Source: Buddleja alternifolia (taxonomy: Eukaryota > Streptophyta > Magnoliopsida > Lamiales > Scrophulariaceae). From it: a stretch of DNA of 64,000 bases. Below are positions 1 through 10,000 of the stretch, piece by piece (the first letter of the stretch is position 1; every line of letters begins with the position of its first letter). The translations under genes were made by a program, and so were the position numbers. The stretch is from positions 1 through 64,000 of the forward strand of contig WHWC01000146.1 in assembly GCA_019426215.1 (NCBI GenBank), read 5' to 3'. Under the pieces are notes generated by a model, which did not search any database, had not been told where the DNA came from, and saw only the letters and a list, made by a program, of their open reading frames with translations.

Positions 1-345
1 TCAAAAGGCTAAGGATAAACTATCTACAAGTGAATCAAACGCTAAGCGTCAATAGCCAAAAGTGACTCCTTAAGCCAGTGCCGAGGAAATACTCGTCAAT
101 ATCCTCAAAGAACTAGATCAAATTATCGTACTATGATGATATGATTATGATTACGATTATGATTACTATTATAATTGAGGATATTACTATATACCTAAAA
201 AGCACACACAACACAAACCGAAACCCAAGAAGGTCAGTCCTCTCGTAATGAAGACAAGGCAAATATGGGTTCCAAAGTTTTAATTCAAACCAAAGCTACT
301 AACGTTAAAGGACCCAAGACAAAATGGGTACCTAAGAAGAATTAG
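1..345 (+). pseudogene. gag: gag C-terminal tail of Sirevirus A
   Basis: The end of a Sirevirus Gag. Homology to the Gag tails of B and C is visible as a basic stretch followed by a Tyr/Asp-rich tract (about 130-180) and a conserved ending with the repeated sense W-V-P-K. It ends at TAG 343-345. Several in-frame stops and frameshifts lie upstream, so it is not translatable. The rest of Gag, including the zinc knuckle, is outside the window. The TAG is followed within about 15 bases by a CAG/GTACC motif that begins the protease region, the same arrangement as in B and C. Confidence 0.75.
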
Positions 346-358
346 AACTGCCCTTAAA

Positions 359-1320
359 TACAGGTACCTAGAGCTAACACCGATACTTCTGTTTGGTACA
401 TTGATAGTGGGTCATCAAAGCACATGACTGGCTCAAAGGATCTCTTAATCAACTATCGTGAAACCAATGGTCCTCAAGTTGTTTTCAATGACAACTCCAA
501 AGGTAAAACCAGAGGTATAGCTCTCATGCATGGGGGAACATCATGATAAGTGATGTATATTATGTTGAGGGTCTAAGCATAATTTATTGAGCATAAGTCA
601 ATTTTGTGATAAAGGCTTTGAGGTCAAATTCTCAAGCGACTGTTGCCATGTTAATGACGCTAAGACTAAGTCTACTAATTAAAGGAGAAAGAACAAACAA
701 GTGTATTTAGGGGATTGGGATTCAACAATAGATAACAACCCCACATGCTTTGTTGCTAAAAGTCAAAATGAATTGGGTTGGTTATGGCATTGAAAAATGA
801 ATCACCTCAATTTTAAAGCAATCTCTCAGTTAATATCACTAAATCTAGTTGAGGGATTACCTAATAGTTCCTTTCAGAAAAATCGCTTATGTTATGCATG
901 TCAAATGGGTAAACAAGTCAAATCATCTTTTAAGAAGAAACCTCATCTATCTACTTCTAGAGTCCTTGAACTATTTTATTTAGATTTGTTTGGTCCTATT
1001 CAAATCATGAGTGTTAGTGGTAAAAATAACTTGCTAGTAATAGTTGATGATTTCTCTCGCTATACATAGGTCGAATTTCTAGCGGCCAAAGATGAAACTA
1101 ATGTCAAGCTCACAATGCTAATTCGTCAATTACAAACCTCTATAGATTTAAAGGCGAGAAGCAGAAGCGATAGAGGAACTGAATTTACTAACATATTGTT
1201 GAGAAGTTTTGTACAGATATTAGAATACTTCACGAGTATTCTGCGCCTAGAGCACCTCAACAGAATGGAGTGGCTGAGCGATGGAACAGAACGCTTAAAG
1301 AAGCTGCTAGGACTATGTTA
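359..1320 (+). pseudogene. pol: protease and integrase core of Sirevirus A pol
   Basis: Aspartic protease region with the active-site triad in the context DSGSSKHM near 400-430, then the GAG-pre-integrase zinc motif (H..H in the 'KMNHLNF' stretch near 800 and C-x2-C in 'CYACQMGK' near 890-910). The integrase core follows with VDDFSRY near 1045-1070 and RSDRGTEF near 1160. The frame is broken by stops near 790 and 1069 and by frameshifts near 540, 680 and 1090. In a living copia element this part matures the polyprotein and joins cDNA into the genome. Here it is dead. Confidence 0.8.
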
Positions 1321-2334
1321 GTAGAGTCCGAGCTGCCTCAAAGGTTTTGGGCCGAGGCTATCAATACCGCTTGCTACACTCAGAACTGGTGTATGATCAG
1401 CAAGCAACATGAAAAGACTCCATATGATTTGTGGAAGGGACGTAAGCCAAACGTTTCATATTTTCATGTATTTGGTTCAAAATGTTTCATTCATAACAAT
1501 GGATCTCATAATCTAAGGATATTTGATCCTAAAGAGGATGAGGGAATCTTTCTAGGCTACGCCAATAATGAAAAGAGTTTTCGCATCCTAAATAAGATCA
1601 AATCAAAGGTTGAAGAATCCATTCATGTTGTGTTTGATGATGCTAACCAAGAACCGAGTAAAGTTAATACTGATGATGCAGGAATTGAAGATCTTGCTCA
1701 ACAAGCGTCACAAAGCAATCTTGGTGATGATAGTGATGATGATGAGGATGTTGAGATCTTTGTGCCCAATCCTAAGGTTACTCGTGAGGTTACTAAAGAT
1801 GATATTGTCAGAAACACTGATGATCATGAAGAGAGTGATCATCAAGAGCAAATTGGAACTGTGAATGATGTAGCGACTGAGCAAGAGTCAAATGAGGGTC
1901 AAGTGATTGATAATCAAGAGTCTCTCAACCCGTTCCAACCAGATTGTAAATGGCGTAGAGATCCACCAGAGCTAGTTATTAGAGATATTGGAGCACCTGT
2001 TAGAACTAGGGCTGCTACAATCAATGAGGCCATATTCGCAAGCTTCCTATCTCAAATGGAACCAAAGAAAGTGGATGAAGTGCTTAGTGATTCAGGTTGG
2101 GTAGAAGCGATGCAAGAGGAGCTTAACCAATTTGAGAGAAGTAAGGTTTGGACGCTAGTTCCAAGACCAACTCACCAAGGGGTTATGGGGACTAGATGGG
2201 TTTTTAGGAACATGATGGACAAAGATGGCATTGTGAAACAAAGCCAGACTAGTTGCTCAGGGATATTTCCAAGAAGAGGGTATTGATTTTGATGAGACAT
2301 ATGCCCTAGTAGCCCGTCTAGAAGTGATTTGGCT
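1270..2334 (+). pseudogene. pol: integrase C-terminal part and start of reverse transcriptase, Sirevirus A
   Basis: The longest open stretch in element A (338 codons, 1270-2286). It begins in the third catalytic region of integrase (N-G-V-A-E-R, with the catalytic Glu), runs through the conserved WAEAINTACYTQN block, the GKKG-like 'FGSKCFIHN' chromodomain-side region and an acidic linker. It enters reverse transcriptase at the 'TRWVFRNMMDKDGIV' block. A frameshift near 2240-2290 ends it; the following codons ([10 protein letters not shown]) continue in another frame. The acidic linker is rich in Asp/Glu as in elements B and C. Confidence 0.8.
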
Positions 2335-2466
2335 GTTCCTAGCATTTGCCGCATTCAAAAAGTTCACAGTGTATCAAATGGACGTGAAGAGTGCTCCTGA
2401 ATGGTAAACTCCAAGAAGAAGTATACGTGGAGTAACCCCCGAGATCAACAACCATGGCAAAAGTAC
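2335..2466 (+). repeat. first copy of a ~132-bp pol duplication
   Basis: This stretch of reverse transcriptase (the block with Y-Q-M-D-V-K-S-A and the '[12 protein letters not shown]' sense) recurs at 2692-2828 with a few substitutions and indels. The first copy has small deletions and a stop (GGAGTAA), so it is the more decayed. Unrelated DNA of plastid origin lies between the two copies. The layout is that of a staggered break that was filled in and repaired with foreign DNA. Confidence 0.85.
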
Positions 2467-2691
2467 ATATGCATCTGATAATATATGCATTATCTTTATG
2501 TATTACAATAAATAAAAAAATGAGATTTTTCAATGCGAGATCTAAAAACATATCTCTCCTTGGCCCCAATACTATGTACGCTATGGTTATCAAACAATTC
2601 CATCGAATTGAGTATGATTGTATGTGTGATAGCATCTACTATACCAGAAATATCAATGAACCCGGTTATTGCAATTGCTCAGGATTCAGAT
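2467..2691 (+). other. plastid-derived filler DNA: psaJ start joined to ndhB end
   Basis: At 2533 an ATG opens the N-terminal sequence of photosystem I subunit PsaJ ([13 protein letters not shown]). Near 2588 this changes, in frame, to the C-terminal residues of plastid NdhB ([19 protein letters not shown], then ISMNP.IAIAQD) up to about 2683. The AT-rich DNA from 2467 to 2532 is probably the psaJ upstream region. In plastid genomes psaJ lies in the large single-copy region and ndhB in the inverted repeat, so two separate plastid pieces were joined here. Both genes are recognised from memory. The fusion is certainly non-functional: it is a nuclear plastid-DNA insertion (NUPT) within a dead retrotransposon. 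Confidence 0.85.
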
Positions 2692-3675
2692 GTTCCTAGT
2701 ATTTGCCACATTCAAAAAGTTCATAGTGTATCAAATGGACGTGAAGAGTGCTTTCCTGAATGGTAAACTCCAAGAAGAAGTATATGTGGAGCAACCCCCA
2801 GGAATCATCAACCACCATGGCAAAAGTATGGTCTACAAATTGGATAAGGCACATTATGGTCATAAACAAGCACCAAGAACATGGTATGACACTCTCTCTA
2901 TCATCCTTATAGGTAAAGGCTTTTCAAAGACAGTTTTGATACAACGTTATAAAAAATTACCCATAATGAAGATATTCTCTTAGTAAAAATTTATGTTGAC
3001 TATATTATATTCGGATCTACTAGTAAACAATTGTGTGAGAAATTTTCGAAAATGATGCAAGATCAATTTGAAATGAGCATGATAGGTGAATTAACTTTCT
3101 TCTTAGGATTACAAGTTAAACAACTCCCTAATGGCATATTTATAAACCAAGCTAAATATACAAGAGATATGATTAGGAAATTTCGTATGGAATCATATTA
3201 AAAAATTCCAATGTGCCAAATGCTTAAGTTAGATAAAGATGAAAGTGGGAAGAAAATTGATATCACTAACTATAGAGGTATCATTGGATCACTTCTTTAT
3301 CTTACTACTAGTAGACCTGATATTATGTTTTCGATATTCATGTGTGCACGTTTTCAAGCTGATCCAAAAGAATCACACTTAATTGCTACCAAGAAGATCG
3401 TTAAATACCTAAGAGGCACACAAAATGTGAGCTTATGGTATCTAAGGGACTCTCCTTTTAACCTAATTGGTTATTCAGACGCAGATTTTGCAGGATGCAA
3501 AATCGATAGAAAGAGTACTAGTGGTACATGTCAATTTCTAGGTGATAGATTGATTTCGTGGCATAGTAAGAAACAACAATCCATAGCGACTTCTACCGCG
3601 AGTATGTAGCCGCTGGAAGCTGTTGTGATCAAATCCTTTGGATGAGGTAACAACTTAGAGATTATGGAACATATA
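2692..3675 (+). pseudogene. pol: reverse transcriptase and RNase H of Sirevirus A pol, second part
   Basis: Starts with the second copy of the 132-bp duplication (2692-2828), continues through 'VYKLDKA' and the thumb. The catalytic motif reads Y-V-D-Y instead of YVDD (near 2990-3005), which would abolish polymerisation. RNase H follows as an open stretch 3211-3609 with the S-R-P-D-I-M-F block and the D-A-D-F-A-G-C motif with its catalytic Asp. It breaks at 3609 and ends near 3675 before the last RNase H motifs, which B and C retain. Stops near 2982 and 3199 and several frameshifts are present. Confidence 0.8.
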
Positions 3676-3699
3676 CAATGAATTTTATTTCCATATTAA

Positions 3700-3874
3700 C
3701 TACAGATACACGTGGCATTTATCCAAGCTATTGAGGAGTTACTTTTTATCTTCTATTTAAACCCTTCAAATTTTTACAGAAATTTTTTATCACTCTCAAA
3801 TTCCCTACTGTAAAAATTCTCTCAAGGCAAAAAGACTTTCTTCTAAACTTTCTCAAAGCTTCAATCTTTCATCA
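3700..3874 (+). promoter_or_regulatory. putative promoter of the third ORF in Sirevirus A
   Basis: Contains an ABRE/G-box ACACGTGGC at 3708-3716, a TATA-like CTATTTAAAC at 3753-3762, and a CT-rich leader up to the ATG at 3875. Elements B and C carry the same order of parts at the same place (ACGT box, TATA box, leader, MAPxKS start), although the sequence has diverged. The conserved layout supports a real internal promoter; expression is inferred, not seen. Confidence 0.5.
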
Positions 3875-5064
3875 ATGGCGCCACCAAAATCTTCGAAATC
3901 TGCTGCTGGAAAATCTTCTAAGTCCAAAAGTGAGAAGGGAGTAACAGTCAATGTCGAATTTCTGGTAAATTAGGGTTACCTTTTCAACAACCAAAACTTC
4001 CCATTGAGGACCATTCTTCCTCTCGTTGAAGAATCGGGTCTAAAAACCATGTTGACATCTCATTCTTCAATTCACGCAGAAGAAACCTTTTTCTTCTTTC
4101 AGAATGCTGTCATCTCTGACGACGGCAACTTCATTTTCTGTGTGTTTCCATTTGCCAAAGAAACTTTCATTCTAACCCCTCAACTTCTGTCCACTTTACT
4201 GAAACTTATGACATTGATGCAGCCTACGCATCAAATTTCAAGAAGAATGACATGAAGGGCGAATACGTCAATCTGGCTGATATCTGTGCAAAGATGACCG
4301 AGTGCAGAAAAGGAAGTTTTGATAAGATTACAAATATCCAGTACAAGATGATGGTCGCTATTTTGACAAAGCTGAAGGTCAATTGGGCCAGATACGTGTT
4401 TAATCGCTTCAAGGCAGCGATCGAACAATCGATTAATCCTAAGCCATATGGGAGTGTGTTGAGTCTTCTTTTAAGCGCTAGCGGTTATGTTAATATTGCA
4501 AGTAAAAAGGTTCTAGCGCTTAAGTTCTACGGCAAGAAGATGATTGGCGAACTGCTGAAACCCAAGCGACTGGGTGGTGCAGAGGTTCCCAAGGAGGAAC
4601 GTGAGCGACTCCGTGCCGAAGGAGTTGTTCATAGTGATGAGGAGGAGCAAGCAACATCGTCTTCATCATCATCATCAGAAGAGGAAGTGGTGGTTAAGCG
4701 ACCGAAAAGAAAAATTATCTTGAAAGTCGCTGAGCCATCTAAGCCAGCCAAGAAGCAGAAGAAGAAGGAGATCAAGAAAAAGCAGAAGTCTCCCTCTCCT
4801 CCTCCTAAATCCTCTTCTCCTCCGCCAGTGTTTGTTATCTCTCCGGAAGAAGAAGAAGCAGTAGAGGAAGAAGTACCGCTAGAACGCAAGCGTACTCCTT
4901 GGTCCACTCCAACAGGATCAACAAGCGCTCCAGCCGAGCCAGCGCTTGAAGAACCAGTGAGTGTTCCTCCTCCTCCTCCTTCTGACGTTGTTCCCGAATC
5001 AATTTCCGTTTCTGGAGCTCTTTCAACAGAATTACCTAGCGATCGGGGTAAGTACTTGTTTTAG
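3875..5064 (+). pseudogene. third ORF of Sirevirus A, N-terminal part only
   Basis: Begins MAPPKSS, matching the MAPKKSS/T start of the third ORF in B and C. The aligned N-terminal region shares the pattern 'ADxCxK..EC..G(S/T)FDK....QxxMM.AIL..L.(V/I)NW..Y.F.RF'. TAG at 3971-3973 replaces the Trp of B/C, and a frameshift lies near 4195. From 4252 the frame is open for 270 codons. That part holds a poly-Ser/Glu tract, Lys/Arg-rich stretches that could be nuclear localisation signals (KRPKRK, KKQKKK), and Pro-rich runs, which differ much from B. It ends at TAG 5062-5064 just where element DNA stops. Function unknown; no membrane segment or signal peptide is visible. Confidence 0.7.
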
Positions 5065-5142
5065 ATAATGTATTTTATCCTTACTGTGTTCTCTTTATAA
5101 TATATTTTATGTATATTTTCTTACTACATGTATATTTATTTC
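5065..5142. other. junction of Sirevirus A with foldback-element DNA
   Basis: From about 5094 the sequence matches the interior of the foldback element at 34269-34318 (TAATATATTTTATGTATATT). It continues, after removing Sirevirus B, into 30916 onward. This is thus the left stub of the target site of B. Its last five bases, 5138-5142 ATTTC, are the left target duplication of B. Confidence 0.7.
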
Positions 5143-6823
5143 TGTTGGTCCCAAGTGGCATTCGAAAGGGTCTAGAAGGAGGGGGGGTTGAATAGACCCT
5201 GAAGTCTTTTGCGACTTCAAAAAGTTTCGTACAAAAGATTTTTGGACGCTTGAAAAGATAGACGCTTGAAGTGTCTAACGCTTGACTTAAGCTTTCACTT
5301 AAAAATATTGGCGCTTTGGCGAAGCGTCTGATGAAGACTGTTTTTAGGAAGTTAACTCAGACTTCAAGATCTAAATACTTTGACCAAGTAGGTTAAGCGT
5401 TCAGTTCTTTAATCAGTGTTAGCACAGCGGAATGATTTTTGGAGTCTTCTCTTTGAAGGCTTTAGTGTCACAAGAGGTTTCTTAGTTGCTTAGCTTTTGA
5501 TTGTGTTTTACTTAATCAATTTATGCAATGATATGATAGATAAAAGAATTGACTGAAAAGTAAATGACACAATATTTGTAAGGTTTGTTGGGTGGTGTAA
5601 TGCCAACTACGTCCTTCTTCTCCTCGAACACTTGGAGGCAATCCACTAAAATGATTCTCAAAGAATCACACAGAATCTTCTACAAATTAGGGAGAGATGG
5701 ATGTCGATGACTTGAGCTCCTTGATCACACAGATTTCTGCTCCAAATCACTTCAATCCCCTTTCTTCTTTCACCCAGAAATATGGCAAGTATCCAACTTC
5801 GACTTCACACAGATCGCGAGGCTTGGATAGGGGTTTTTCTAAAAGGGTTTGTTTGATTTTGATGAAGTTCAAACAACTGGATTATCTCAGTAGTAGAGTA
5901 GTTTCTTCAAAAAAAATGTTTGAGATATTGGGTTGACTGCCTCAAGATTTGATGAAAAGCAAAGAGAATATTCTCTTGGGTATTCTGGCTTTTCTGAGAG
6001 TTTAAGGAGTGAGACTTCAATGCAACAGCAATTTGACTTGATAATTATTCTATGTTTGGCATGTTGTTGAAGTTCTATTTATAGGCATTCTTGGAAAAAG
6101 TGTCCGTTTGACACATGCAAGGGCGTGTGTCTCTCACTTTCGCGAGTGAACAACTTTTGTCCTTTTTCCTGAAAATCTGCTGCACAAAAGTTGGTGCTGC
6201 AGTCTTTGAATTATTGACAATCCAATAGGGTGGCTTCTCCGTACGTCTGAAAGTGCTTATCACATTTAATGCTCTTATCAGCATTTAATGCATTTGAATT
6301 AAATGCCCATTGGCATTTAATGCACTGAGAATATTTGCATTAAACTCCCTACGATTTGATGCTTCAGGAGAATGTTTGTCATTTGACAGACGCTTCATTC
6401 ATGAACTGAAAGTTCCATTTAATCTGGAGGATTATTTAATGTTTAGACGCTTGGAAAAGTCTTCAGACTTTATTTAGAAGTGTAGACGCTTGAGACTTCA
6501 GTCTTCGTTACTTGACACCTCACTCAGAACATGTCAGGCGCTTTAGAGTGAACATCTTCAAACTTCATTCACTATTGATTTCTTGGACGCTTGGAGTCTT
6601 CAGATTTCACAGTCTTGATAAGCTCACTCAGAAAGTATCAAACGCTTAATCTAACCGACTTCTTGATCTAAGAGTGTCAAAAGTAAAAGACAAATAAAGC
6701 CTATACATTTCTAATGTTCAAATGCTTATACAAGTATCTATGAAATTTAAGCATACATAACTTTGGGGTCTAACAAGATTCCTAATTGTCATCATCAAAA
6801 CATCTAACATGAAATTCCTAACA
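5143..6823 (-). repeat. 3' LTR of Sirevirus B
   Basis: 1681 bp, beginning TGTTGG and ending CTAACA on the plus strand. It is near-identical to 29266-30910 and similar to the LTRs of element C. It carries a hairpin (AGGGTCTA ... TAGACCCT with a G-rich loop) about 20 bp inside the left end. A TATA box lies at 6075-6084 (CTATAAATAG on the minus strand) and a palindrome cluster built on CATTTAATGC at about 6260-6345. CGCTT/AAGCG motifs recur at least ten times. Small open frames here (for example the 79-codon one at 5697) recur in every LTR but have no recognisable domain. Confidence 0.93.
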
Positions 6824-6837
6824 ATTTCGCCCTTTTC
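6824..6837 (-). other. polypurine tract of Sirevirus B
   Basis: Read on the minus strand, AAAAGGGCGAAAT lies directly against the first base of the 3' LTR, the usual place for the second-strand primer. Element C has the same tract as AAAAAGGGGAAAAT at 52617-52631. Confidence 0.75.
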
Positions 6838-7055
6838 GATGATGGCAATACTTACTCTTTTATAGTTCAAGAGTTAGACAACCAAAAATAACCGTTAGCT
6901 TTGATTAGATAACATTAGTTAAAGTTAGTTACGCTTCAACGAGATGTTTCAGCCAAAAAAAATGCATTTATATATATCAGTGATTACAAGAATTTTTACA
7001 ACTGAACAAATAAAGATATAAGAGACAAGAATATAGATAATGCAAATCAAAAGCT

Positions 7056-10000
7056 TTAACGTCTTGGTCCAACTTTGTATCGCTTGGGCATTTCAGCTCG
7101 GACAGCTTCAGTCAGATTGTCTTCTAAGGTCATCATTGCTTCATGATCTTTGTAGATTATAAGATTATTTTCTTCTTTCCGTCTCTTCTTGATAGCAGTA
7201 AAATGATTGTCCCAATCAGTTGGGTCAATACCCATATACCTTAGGCAAATTTGAAAGGCTTGGATAAAGTCAGTCATCTTCCTCTCTTCAGCTAAGATTC
7301 TTGGATCTATAGGTTCTGGAATAGATGGTCTTTGAAGAGGGATGTCAAACAGTTCAAGCAGTGGTCTTGTAGGTATTGGTGGATTTGGATATAAAGCTCT
7401 TGGAGGTTCCTTTAGTGTACTACTAGGCGCTCCAGAGGTGCTTACTTTCGAAGCAGTTATCCAAGATGGGAGGCTAAGCGCAAAAGGAGAAGGAAAAACT
7501 TGACGCTTAGGAGATGGAGGCTCTTCTCTTGAACAAGAATTTTTCCTCTTTCCTCCTTTCTTCTTCTCTTCCCGCTTATTGCCATCATCAATCTTTAGGA
7601 AATGATCTTTGAGTAAGCTGATCTGATGAGCAATCAGAGACATAAAATCTGTGATGTCGTCTAGACGCTTGTCGAAGCGTTCCTGCAAGGCGAGAAGCTT
7701 GACACTGGTAGCATCATTCAGAGAAGTATCAAGGGTTTCTAGGCGCTTTTCAAGCTCTTCTTTCATGGAAAGTTGGTTTGCTTGAGTGGCATCATGGATT
7801 TCTTGAAAGTCTTGTTTGCATTCACCAACAGCCGCTTGAGCTGAACTACGCATATGAGCGATTTGAGCGCTCATAACATGAGTCTCAATCTTTGCCAAAT
7901 CGTCTTTAATCCAGTGAAGAGATTCTTTGTTCTGAGTAGCATGAGCACTGATACTCTCTAAAACGGATTTGAGCAAAGGACCAAAAGATTGACTCTCATC
8001 TAGATGACCCGCTTGAGGAGCCGGTCGCTTGAACCTGGATGAGTGTTTGAGAGAGTCAATGAGAACTTGATATGCGGGATCAAAGACAGTACCTCGAATG
8101 TCAAGAGAAAGATCCTCAGCAATATCATCAGTAACGGGTTCAGGAGCATCAGGAATATCCTCTGGTTGAGACGCTTGAACGAGTTCTTCAGCAGACGCTG
8201 GAATACTTGCAACTGCAGACATGAACGCTTCAGCTGATTTAGCAGGTGCTTTCTCAAGCGCTGACTCAAGTTGACGAAAGTCATCGAATTGGAAGTTCCA
8301 GTTTGCTAAATCGCCATAAGAGGTGGACGAAGCTTCCAAAAGCTCAGTGAGTCTGGTTCGAGATATACAAGTACCGGAAATGAATGTGCGAAGGGGACTA
8401 TCAATGGCCCTAATGTGCATTGGACCAATGATATCTAGCACATGATTCGGAAAGATTTTGGACGGCGCTTGACAGATGGAAAAGATTGAATCTGGGCAGT
8501 AATGTCTGGAAAATCCAATCAAGCAGTCTGAGGGAAGAGACGTAAGACGCTGATTCTCAGGTACACAATTAGCATAGTACTCTTCTAAGCATGGATATAT
8601 CGCTTGAGCCAGCTCTTGATTCCTTTCAAGCAGGGAGAGGACAAACTCATAATGACCGAGTACCTCGCTGCGGATAGAAGGGAGAAGTGGATATCCTTTA
8701 AATGAATTGATTACTGAGCCATTCCAAGATCTAAGATTGGCAGTGAAGATTTTATCGAACAGAGATACGGGAGTCAAAATCTTCACCATCAGACTGAAAT
8801 TCTCCTCGTAGTGGCTCGGAGCAAAATTTAAGCACGATACAGAAGAGGTACCACTGGAAGATTCTTGAGCATTGAACAGAAGAGGAGAAGTGGATAATCT
8901 GTGAAGCTCTTGATGCAGACACTGCTCAATTTGATGTCTAACGATTGGGAGCTTTAGAACAGGTCCAACTCTCTGTTGACGCTTCTTGAGGCAATACTTC
9001 GCGAACTGACGCTTCTTGTCATGCATGCCTATGCCAAAAAGATGGGGAGCTTGGACTAACTCTGAGAATGTATATTTGTTGCCCATATACGCTTCAACCC
9101 AGTTAACTTCATTCATGCAGTAGTCTGTTCCCGCATTGACCATAGCATGAATGCCTTCATGATGAATATCTCTGATAGATTCAAAGCGATATCTATCAGG
9201 CTGGTAGTTGGCATTCCAGACGCTGTCAAAAAATGCATCCGCTTCATTCTGAATCAAATATATTAAAGATTTGAGACGCTCACCGGCATGAACTGCTTTA
9301 TTCTTCCATAGGCGAAGTGGATTGACTGAAGATATATTTTCAGCACTATGACCAGTCTGAGGGAAGTGTGTGTAGCCTTCTCTGTTCAAGACGGACTCTG
9401 ATGGGTTGAGAAAGCTCGGACGAAGAGGCTCATACACACGAATGCTGTAATCCCTTAAAACGAAACCGGTTGGTTTGCTGTGGCCACAATCTAGATAGTA
9501 TGCCAGATCTATGTCACATCTAGGTGTTCTTCCTCCTTGCCTGTCTTGTTGAAGAATAACAGAAGATGGTATTTGGCCAGGGGTCTTTCCAAGTTGAGTG
9601 GCCAGATAATACTTTCTCTCAATTTCTATTAAAGCAGCGTTAAACACTGTATCCCTAATTTGACGGTCAGTATTAATCAGCAGAGCAATGTCATTCTCAG
9701 CAGCAATGTATCGTTCCTCATTGTATCCTACAGGAATGAAGTCTTCTTCGAGCGCTGGGGGTAAATAGTTGATTGAATGATCAATCGTCTTCAGCGTGTC
9801 GAGTTTGAAGAAGTGTCTAGGCACTGGAACGTCCTCAGCAACACTCTGACCTTCTGAGTGTGCCTCTGTTATAGCCTGAACAAGGATGGAAGTCTGAACC
9901 TCTGTAGTAGCAGGTTCCTCAACTTCAATTGCAGCAACTTCTGCGGCAACATCTTTAGCAATAGTGACAACTTCTGTCATATCAACATCTAGGAGGACAG

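Larger units (their letters stand above)
1..5093 (+). mobile_element. Sirevirus A (Ty1/copia), truncated and decayed
   Basis: Remnant of a Ty1/copia element in copia order: gag tail, protease, integrase, reverse transcriptase, RNase H, then a third ORF. It is related to elements B and C in this window but clearly diverged from them. The 5' part lies before the window. On the right the third ORF stops abruptly near 5064-5093 and the DNA continues as the interior of a foldback element found intact at 33935-36380, so no 3' LTR is present. The RNase H end and the pol-ORF3 spacer are also deleted near 3675. Sirevirus assignment rests on the gag/pol style and the extra 3' ORF. Confidence 0.85.

Noticed and set aside
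2533..2766. A functional psaJ-ndhB fusion gene
   Set aside because: Only partial gene pieces without promoter, inside a dead retrotransposon, running on into frameshifted pol.
4629..5026. Poly-Ser and poly-Glu frames on the minus strand opposite the third ORF of element A
   Set aside because: Antisense shadows of Ser/Glu/Lys/Pro-rich coding repeats.
5697..5936. 79-codon open frame MDVDDLSS..., repeated in LTR copies (also 29796)
   Set aside because: Lies inside LTRs, has no domain, and is shortened or broken in other LTR copies (51590 region). Repetition reflects LTR homology, not coding constraint.
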